NCBI GenBank assembly: GCA_934725105.1
Contig: CAKVBD010000039.1
Coordinates: 1-19,237, forward strand
Length of the DNA stretch: 19,237 bases
Source of the DNA: an uncultured Bulleidia sp.
Lineage (GTDB): Bacteria > Bacillota_I > Bacilli_A > Erysipelotrichales > Erysipelotrichaceae
Reading direction: 5' to 3'
Part shown: piece by piece, positions 13,909 through 19,237 of the stretch
Layout of the letters: every line of letters starts with the position of its first letter
How positions within the stretch are numbered: position 1 is the first letter of the stretch
Program-made: the position numbers and the translations under genes
The notes under the pieces: generated by a model
Seen by the model: the letters and a program-made list of their open reading frames with translations, nothing else
Told to the model about the DNA's origin: nothing
The model's database searches: none

Positions 13909-15429
13909 TTATTCTTCAATAAAGATTGGACTCGTCCATGCACATGAACCATTCTTTTCCAAGATTCTACAACGAATCTCATCACCATCCACAAGGTCCA
14001 TATCCATCTGCACATCCTGTGTATACCAGCTATCCAAAGAAGCCTTATGCACTCTAAACTTATACGCATTATGCCAGAAAGGATCACTTCTATAATATTC
14101 AGTAAATCCATATCTTTCCTTCAATAATTGCTGGACTTCTTCATCCATAGAGTAAACATGTGTACCCTGTACTAATTCATTGACAGTCAGATGAACCTTC
14201 TTGCCTTCCATCTCAATATCAACATAAGAATCTAAAGTATCTTCAATTTCAATCTGGAAACCTTCTGTTGTAACACTGCTAGGTCCCATCCACTTCCCTG
14301 TAGCTGTAGTAGAATGTGTTGTTAAAGTAAAATCTAATTCATTATCAGTCTTGTTATCAATAGACTGTCCAAATGTACTAAAGCAAGGAGTCACAGATAA
14401 AATCTTTCCAGGAGTTTTGATCATGCCCTTCCAGACTCTTTCTGTAAATTCAGAGAATACTCTAAGGTCTGGTCCCCATCCAGCTTCAATAAAGAACTTA
14501 TAGCGAACCTTTTCGTTTCCTGCAGGCATTTCTTCGTCCGGTCCAGCAATCAAAGCAATACGCTTTTCATTCTTAAGCACTTCAATGCGATCAATAGAAT
14601 CCATACCTTCCACATGCAAATGCATTGTATGCTTGCCGGCCTTTGTGACATCACCCATCATTGCCTCATCCAGTCTAAAATCAACATCGATTCTATCCTT
14701 AGATACACCATAGACATGTCTTTGTCTCAATGCCTTCCAGATTTCTTCCTTAGAATTATCCTTTGCAACAACAGCCGCATATCCAAATCCATACACACCA
14801 GGACAGCTATGATTATCACCAGAAGCAATCAAACCAAAATGATTCCCCTTCTTCAAACCAGTAGAAACGCTGGTAGCGTCTGTTCTAGGTCCCATATGTA
14901 CATGTCTATCCATGTTGATCCAGTTATCATCACATTCACTAGATCCATGAGAAGAATAGACTTCCGCAAATGGTGAAAATGTATCGTTCTGGCGATCCCA
15001 GTCTTTTCCTCTATTCTTTAGCTGATATGCTGTATGATGTGGAATACCAATTGCTTCAATACCATCATAGTTTTCAATTAATTTATGATAATCCAAAACA
15101 AAGCAAGGATCTTCATCATTTGTCGCAAAGAAAACATTGTGGTCACCATCAAGTCCATTCCCCTGCCATTCATAACCCATGAACATTGGGAAACCTTCTT
15201 CATTCACTTTTTTAACTGCTTCACGCAGTACTTCCCAGTCCACTTTAATACTTTCCATTGGAATTGTATCTTCAACTCCAAGTCCAGTACTATCTTTTCT
15301 CATTCCAAATGGATAATACGCAATTGGCCAGAAATCTAACGTCTCGCGAATCTGTGCAATCCATTTATCTAAGTCTTTCATCTGATCATGATGAATATTA
15401 CTGTGAAAGTCTGTCCAAAAAATTGGCAT
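13909..15429 (-). CDS. PHP/DUF3604-like metal-dependent phosphoesterase
   Basis: A 506-residue protein without signal peptide or membrane segment, so cytoplasmic. It resembles the PHP-type hydrolases grouped as DUF3604: N-terminal FWTDFHSN (Asp7, His9), an acidic Glu87 in GYEW, IPHH (131-132), SSHGSSE and SGDNH (Asp205, His207), then the family-typical IWKALRQRHVYGVSKDRI. These His/Asp residues should bind two or three metal ions. The C-terminal half (~265-506) looks like beta-rich accessory sequence. It is cotranscribed with a sulfatase (7-base gap; its ribosome site AGAGGTGA overlaps the sulfatase stop) and a PTS permease, so it probably removes a phosphate or related ester from the imported sugar. 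The exact substrate cannot be read from sequence. Confidence 0.75.
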   Translation of the reverse strand: MPIFWTDFHSNIHHDQMKDLDKWIAQIRETLDFWPIAYYPFGMRKDSTGLGVEDTIPMESIKVDWEVLREAVKKVNEEGFPMFMGYEWQGNGLDGDHNVFFATNDEDPCFVLDYHKLIENYDGIEAIGIPHHTAYQLKNRGKDWDRQNDTFSPFAEVYSSHGSSECDDNWINMDRHVHMGPRTDATSVSTGLKKGNHFGLIASGDNHSCPGVYGFGYAAVVAKDNSKEEIWKALRQRHVYGVSKDRIDVDFRLDEAMMGDVTKAGKHTMHLHVEGMDSIDRIEVLKNEKRIALIAGPDEEMPAGNEKVRYKFFIEAGWGPDLRVFSEFTERVWKGMIKTPGKILSVTPCFSTFGQSIDNKTDNELDFTLTTHSTTATGKWMGPSSVTTEGFQIEIEDTLDSYVDIEMEGKKVHLTVNELVQGTHVYSMDEEVQQLLKERYGFTEYYRSDPFWHNAYKFRVHKASLDSWYTQDVQMDMDLVDGDEIRCRILEKNGSCAWTSPIFIEE

Positions 15430-15436
15430 AATTTAT

Positions 15437-16912
15437 TCACCTCTTATCTTTCCGATCTGGCACCCAGTCAACTGTTTCCTGATACCAGCGTAGTATCGTT
15501 TTCTGAAACTCAAGGATTGCTGACAAGTAAGAAGGATCATCAATTACATTTACCTGTTCATCTGGATCCTTGCTTAAATCATACAGCTCATCCTTTTCAT
15601 AAAGTCTCATCGTATATTTTAAATCACCCATCCTGCACATGACCGCTCTACCATGTGCACCATCTTCCTGATGCTGCACAGAAAGTCTAGGCCAGTACAT
15701 ATCTGCAGGATCATCATGTCCAAGTTCCATTGCAGGACGATCTCCCATTGGTCGACCACCTTCCGCAAATACTGCTTCCTTGTGCGTTTCATCACCCTCT
15801 AAAACATGTACTAAAGATTTACCATACTGTACATAATTCAATGGAACGCCAGTCATTTCAGAAACAGTAGCATTCAGATCCACAAGTTCCGCAAGTGCCT
15901 TTGTCACTCTAGGTTTGCATGAAATATTTCTGGATGGTTTGATAACTAACGGAATATTCGTCAAGTCATCTTCAAAACAATTCTGCAGTTTTTCAACAAT
16001 GTCATAATCCCCAGTATAATCACCATGATCAGAGAAACAGAAGATGTTAGTATCATCATAGAAACCACATTCCTTCAGTTTATTTACCACTTGACCCAAC
16101 TGGTCATCCCACTTTGCAGTCATACCTAAATACACTGCTCTCAATTCATTCCATCTCTCTTCACTCCAATCGTGAAGTTCCATGCGATTCGCAGTTTCTA
16201 CAAGCATTTTAGGTTTTTCTGAATTCCACTTTTTACGTGGCGGCAAAGCATTTCTATCAATCATTGAAAACCAAGGCTCACATACACCATATGGTGGATG
16301 AGGGTACATCAATGTACAGTAGATAAAGAATGGTTTATCATTTCCTTCCCTTTTCTTACGATCTAGATATTCTAGGCAAGCATTGACACACCCCACATCT
16401 GCAGGACCACTTTTTTCTTCTGAAACTTTTCCTATATAGAAAGAATATTCGTCTTTATTAAATGGCAAATCATCCGTAGCATCATGTTTTGTATGCTGAA
16501 GAGAAGACATCACATCATATGTTTTATCTCTTGTATTGCCAGGATTGATTCCGTTGTAGTATTCATCACAATAGTCTGTCTTTGTCTTGTCACCTGGAAC
16601 AACATCATTTCTACCAATCCAGATCACTTCATATCCCGCATTTTTCATAATACGTAAGATATTTGGTTCATCTTCTTCCTGAAGGAAATGCATTGTTCTA
16701 TGACCTGTTGTATGAGGATATAAACCAGACAAGAAGGAACAGCGACTTGGTACACAAACTGGATTTTGACAATAGGCATTTTCAAAACCTACACCTTCTT
16801 CTACTAACGCATCTAAGTTTGGTGTAATAGAAGCAGGATTTCCAAGGTAGTGCTGTGTATCCGCACGCATCTGATCCGCTACAAAATATAGAATATTAGG
16901 TTGATTTGCCAT
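15437..16912 (-). CDS. Cytoplasmic sulfatase, Cys-type formylglycine motif
   Basis: A 491-residue sulfatase (alkaline phosphatase superfamily, COG3119). The ATG at 16912 is chosen over a TTG at 16927 because AAAGGAG sits just before it. Asp13 (VADQ) and Asp295-His296 (SDHGD) are metal ligands. CVPSRCSFLSG holds Cys53, the residue converted to formylglycine; in anaerobes this needs a radical-SAM maturase (anSME), not found in this window. There is no signal peptide, unlike many sulfatases of glycan-degrading gut bacteria, so it should act inside the cell on sugars brought in by the PTS. The gap to the EIIC gene is 15 bases and to the phosphoesterase gene 7. A phosphonate monoester hydrolase or phosphodiesterase of the same fold is possible. 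Confidence 0.9.
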   Translation of the reverse strand: MANQPNILYFVADQMRADTQHYLGNPASITPNLDALVEEGVGFENAYCQNPVCVPSRCSFLSGLYPHTTGHRTMHFLQEEDEPNILRIMKNAGYEVIWIGRNDVVPGDKTKTDYCDEYYNGINPGNTRDKTYDVMSSLQHTKHDATDDLPFNKDEYSFYIGKVSEEKSGPADVGCVNACLEYLDRKKREGNDKPFFIYCTLMYPHPPYGVCEPWFSMIDRNALPPRKKWNSEKPKMLVETANRMELHDWSEERWNELRAVYLGMTAKWDDQLGQVVNKLKECGFYDDTNIFCFSDHGDYTGDYDIVEKLQNCFEDDLTNIPLVIKPSRNISCKPRVTKALAELVDLNATVSEMTGVPLNYVQYGKSLVHVLEGDETHKEAVFAEGGRPMGDRPAMELGHDDPADMYWPRLSVQHQEDGAHGRAVMCRMGDLKYTMRLYEKDELYDLSKDPDEQVNVIDDPSYLSAILEFQKTILRWYQETVDWVPDRKDKR

Positions 16913-16927
16913 AACGACTCCTTTCAA

Positions 16928-18241
16928 TTAGTTCTGAGATTCTTTTTCTAATTTTAATTCCTGATTATCACACATCTTAAAGAAAGGATAATAGATTAAT
17001 GTAGAAACTGCAATTAATACTAACTGAAGAACAACTCCCTTCCAGCTTCCATAAGCAATGAAGCCAGAGAATAAAATTGGAGTACCTGTAGGGATAGATG
17101 TACCGATCATGTATGGAACGATACCAGTAGCCATTGCTGCATAGCCTAGTAATAATGTAACTGTTGGAGCAATTAACATTGGGATTAATAAGATTGGGTT
17201 TAATACCATTGGGAAACCGAATACCATTGGTTCAGAAATTCCACAAAGACCAGCAGGTAAAGAAATCTTGTTCAAAGCCTTGAATCTAGAAGACTTCGCA
17301 AATAATGCGATACATAGACATAGACCAATCGCACAGGCAGAACCACCGATGTTACCAATTGTCAGCCATGCACCTGTTGTCAATACGTTTGGAGCCTGTG
17401 TTCCAGCTGTATACGCTGCGAGGTTTTCAAGTGTTGCTTCTGTATACATAGCATCTCTAAAGCTGCCAGCAACCATACCGCCGTGGATACCGAAGAACCA
17501 CATTAAGTTACATACAAGAAGCAATAATGCATACGTAATTGGAGAAGCTGTCAATACAGATAATGGAGCCTTTAACAAGCCATAGATCAAGTCTGTAACT
17601 GTGCCATAAGATGTAGCTGCTACGCCAGTCTTAATTAAGCAGGCAAGTAAAGCAATACCTAGAGCAGGAATCATAGCGTTGAAAGATTTCGCAATCATTG
17701 GTGGAACAGATTCAGGCATCTTGATCACGATGTTGTATTTAACAAATAAATTATGAATTCTAGGAATCAAAATACCAACGATCATAGCTGTGAATAAGCC
17801 CTTAGAACCTAAGTAGCCAGTAGCAATTGCGGCAGTCACCTGTACTGTAACGTTTGTTTCTGGATCAACACCAGTTACACCGAGTGGAAGTAAAATCAAG
17901 AATACCATTAATGCAATAATTCCAGAAGCAGTAGCATCGTCATCTTTCAAACCAATGACATCAGCTTCCGCCTGGGCAATGAGGAATACTGCATATACAG
18001 AGATCATGTCTGAAGTAAAGGCAGCAGGAATAGAAAGAACTCCCTTTAAACCTGTACTTGTAATAAAGTTTTGATAAACACTAATGTTTAATGATGCAAG
18101 TAAAGTGAAAATAGCACCAACCATTACGATTGGCAACATGCTCGCAAAACCTTTACTGATTCCCTTTAATACTTTGTTCTCATTTACTTTCTGAGAAAAA
18201 GGTATTAGGACATTTTGCAATTTATCTAAGATACCATTCAT
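16928..18241 (-). CDS. PTS sugar transporter EIIC, lactose/cellobiose family
   Basis: A 437-residue membrane protein with about ten hydrophobic segments, full length for the EIIC of the lactose/cellobiose (Lac/Cel) PTS family. Family marks include PESVPPMIAKSFNAMIP (~176-192), FFGIHGGM (~249-256) and LCGISEPMVFGFPMVLNP (~332-349). It carries a sugar across the membrane while the partner EIIB phosphorylates it. No EIIA or EIIB gene or fused domain occurs here, so those must be encoded elsewhere. The ribosome site AAGGAGGA is strong, 8 bases from the ATG. It heads the operon with the sulfatase and phosphoesterase and is divergent from an RpiR regulator, so the sugar is probably a substituted beta-glycoside. 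Specificity within the family is unknown. Confidence 0.93.
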   Translation of the reverse strand: MNGILDKLQNVLIPFSQKVNENKVLKGISKGFASMLPIVMVGAIFTLLASLNISVYQNFITSTGLKGVLSIPAAFTSDMISVYAVFLIAQAEADVIGLKDDDATASGIIALMVFLILLPLGVTGVDPETNVTVQVTAAIATGYLGSKGLFTAMIVGILIPRIHNLFVKYNIVIKMPESVPPMIAKSFNAMIPALGIALLACLIKTGVAATSYGTVTDLIYGLLKAPLSVLTASPITYALLLLVCNLMWFFGIHGGMVAGSFRDAMYTEATLENLAAYTAGTQAPNVLTTGAWLTIGNIGGSACAIGLCLCIALFAKSSRFKALNKISLPAGLCGISEPMVFGFPMVLNPILLIPMLIAPTVTLLLGYAAMATGIVPYMIGTSIPTGTPILFSGFIAYGSWKGVVLQLVLIAVSTLIYYPFFKMCDNQELKLEKESQN

Positions 18242-18272
18242 TATTTCTGTCCTCCTTGTATCTTGCCCACAT

Positions 18273-18301
18273 ACTCTATCTTACTTTGGACCAAGTTTCA
18301 A
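18273..18301 (-). promoter_or_regulatory. Promoter of the PTS-sulfatase operon
   Basis: TTGAAA, a 17-base spacer and TAGAGT on the minus strand, about 32 bases before the EIIC start codon. Confidence 0.55.
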
Positions 18302-18325
18302 TACTTTTTTGGACTTTTGTTCTTA

Positions 18326-18354
18326 TTTATTTCTGAAACTTTTTCCAGTATAAT
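18326..18354 (+). promoter_or_regulatory. Promoter of the RpiR regulator gene
   Basis: A perfect TATAAT (18349-18354) lies 17 bases after a weak TTTATT (18326-18331). The start codon is 26 bases downstream of the -10 box, leaving a leader of about 19 bases. Confidence 0.65.
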
Positions 18355-18364
18355 ATTTCTGAAA
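18329..18364 (+). promoter_or_regulatory. Candidate operators flanking the rpiR -10 box
   Basis: ATTTCTGAAA occurs twice, at 18329-18338 and 18355-18364, 26 bases apart. Its core TTTCTGAAA is palindromic, and an overlapping larger inverted repeat, CTGAAACTTTTTCCAG, spans 18333-18348. Copies on both sides of the -10 box fit autoregulation; binding is inferred. Confidence 0.45.
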
Positions 18365-18379
18365 GAAGAGAAAATTTTT

Positions 18380-19159
18380 ATGAATCCATTAGACAGAATT
18401 CAGTCATATTTTGAAAACTTTACAAAGACAGAACAAGAAATTGCTATCTATATTATTAACAATCCATTAGAGACTGCTAGAAAAGACATCAACACAATTG
18501 CTAAAAGTGCACATAGCTCTAAAAGTGCACTCATTCGATTCTCTCAAAAAATTGGATACTCTGGGTTTTCAGAATTCAGATTTGATTTATCCAGATCTTT
18601 AGTCACAGTCAACGGGCAAGAAACTGCAGATGAAAACAAGCCACAGATTCATGCAATTGCAGATGCCTACTGTCAATATATCCAGCAGCTCAAAACCGCA
18701 ATTCTTCCAGAAGAACTCGAACAGCTGGCACAAAAGATTAAAAAAAGTAATCGCATTAAGATCTTCGGCTTTGATAGAACCTATACAAGTGCCATGCAGC
18801 TGCGTCTTCGCTTAGCAAAGATTGGATATGATGGTGAAGCAGTTGATAATGTTGCCTTAATGGTAGACTTTCCTGAAATTCTAAACAAGAATGATTTAAT
18901 TATCATTTTCACAATTCGTGATAACCACAAACAATATGCTCCAATTGTCGCTGAAGCACATAGTGCAGGCATTCCTGTCATCTGTATCACAATGACACCA
19001 AACCTGAAGTTCAAAAAGTATTGTGATCAATACATCTGTCTGCCATCTATTTCTAAAGAAATGGACTATTCCTTCTTAGATAACCAGGCAATCTTTATTG
19101 TATTTATTGAAATGATATTAGGTTCCTTAGCTACACTATCTAGAGAAGAAAATCAATAA
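18380..19159 (+). CDS. RpiR-family transcriptional regulator with SIS domain
   Basis: A 259-residue regulator; the start at 18380 (MNPLDRIQSYFENFTKTEQE) gives the normal RpiR N-terminus, and the longer frame from 18263 is rejected as a leader artefact. Residues ~1-76 form the helix-turn-helix domain (IAKSAHSSKSALIRFSQKIG is the recognition region). Residues ~105-250 form the SIS sugar-phosphate-binding domain (IKIFGFDRTYTSAMQLRLRL; DLIIIFTIRD). Such proteins sense a phosphosugar and repress or activate sugar genes. It is divergent from the PTS-sulfatase-phosphoesterase operon with 138 bases between start codons, so it very likely controls that operon and possibly itself. No terminator is seen after it; a repeat array starts within 10 bases. 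Confidence 0.92.
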   Translation: MNPLDRIQSYFENFTKTEQEIAIYIINNPLETARKDINTIAKSAHSSKSALIRFSQKIGYSGFSEFRFDLSRSLVTVNGQETADENKPQIHAIADAYCQYIQQLKTAILPEELEQLAQKIKKSNRIKIFGFDRTYTSAMQLRLRLAKIGYDGEAVDNVALMVDFPEILNKNDLIIIFTIRDNHKQYAPIVAEAHSAGIPVICITMTPNLKFKKYCDQYICLPSISKEMDYSFLDNQAIFIVFIEMILGSLATLSREENQ

Positions 19160-19167
19160 CTGAGTAT

Positions 19168-19237
19168 TCCGTTCGCAGAGAGCCACTTTGTCCGGAATTG
19201 AGAGCCGCCCATTCCGTACAGAGAGCCACTTTCATAT
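19168..19237 (+). repeat. Repeat array 3, about 22-bp period, cut by window end
   Basis: Three units starting TCCG, each containing GAGAGCC (19178, 19200, 19221), run to the window edge. The first and third share CAGAGAGCCACTTT; the middle one has the variant GAGAGCCGCCC. Spacing is 22 then 21 bases. The sequence is much richer in GC than its surroundings. It begins just after rpiR and probably continues; it looks like the multi-site end of an insertion element. Confidence 0.7.

Noticed and set aside
18263..18379. Longer N-terminus for the RpiR regulator
   Set aside because: It would read through the promoter and -10 box; the start at 18380 gives the normal family N-terminus.

Overview
The window looks like a chromosomal segment of a low-GC Firmicute, most likely a gut-associated member of the Erysipelotrichia. 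That placement is an inference from the AT-rich sequence, strong AGGAGG-type ribosome sites, secreted cell-wall proteins with choline/glucan-binding-type repeats, a lactose-family PTS permease with 6-phospho-beta-glucosidase-like GH1 enzymes, a four-cysteine L31 protein and a group II intron remnant. No rRNA or tRNA gene was seen.

Layout: nearly everything is on the minus strand, so transcription runs right to left. At 98-1145 lies the 5' part of a group II intron whose reverse transcriptase is cut off right after the TPQGG motif. The cut coincides with a 32-bp imperfect palindrome and a cluster of TTATGYCNAG motifs (41-103) that look like the end of another mobile element. The intron sits just past the terminator of rpmE (1213-1416). 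Upstream of rpmE is a compact three-gene exported cell-wall operon (6374 to 1510): a repeat protein with a C39-like peptidase domain, a membrane-anchored protein with Ig-like domains, and a repeat protein with a GH25 lysozyme domain. Both repeat proteins are built from near-identical 360-bp DNA repeats.

Further upstream are a large primase-helicase resembling the AEP-helicase of TOTE conflict systems (6474-9206), apparently cotranscribed behind a GH1 gene (9239-10597); a second GH1 gene (10884-12380); and an AAA ATPase with DUF4143 (12424-13743). On the right is a sugar operon reading leftward from 18241: a lactose/cellobiose-family PTS EIIC, a cytoplasmic sulfatase with the CVPSR formylglycine motif, and a PHP/DUF3604-like metal-dependent phosphoesterase. 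A divergent RpiR-type regulator (18380-19159) probably controls it. The gene set suggests PTS uptake of a sulfated or otherwise esterified beta-glycoside, intracellular removal of the substituent, and GH1 cleavage of the phosphorylated sugar.

The most unusual feature is a set of unlabelled intergenic repeat arrays. One has four units at exactly 33-bp spacing (10693-10806). A second, different in sequence but similar in design and also at exactly 33-bp spacing, lies in the opposite orientation (13788-13870). A third has about 22-bp spacing and starts after rpiR, running off the window (19168-19237). The first two lie just beyond transcription terminators and bracket the second GH1 gene plus the ATPase. 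They may be ends of mobile elements, with IS21-type multi-site ends as one possibility, or arrays of binding sites.
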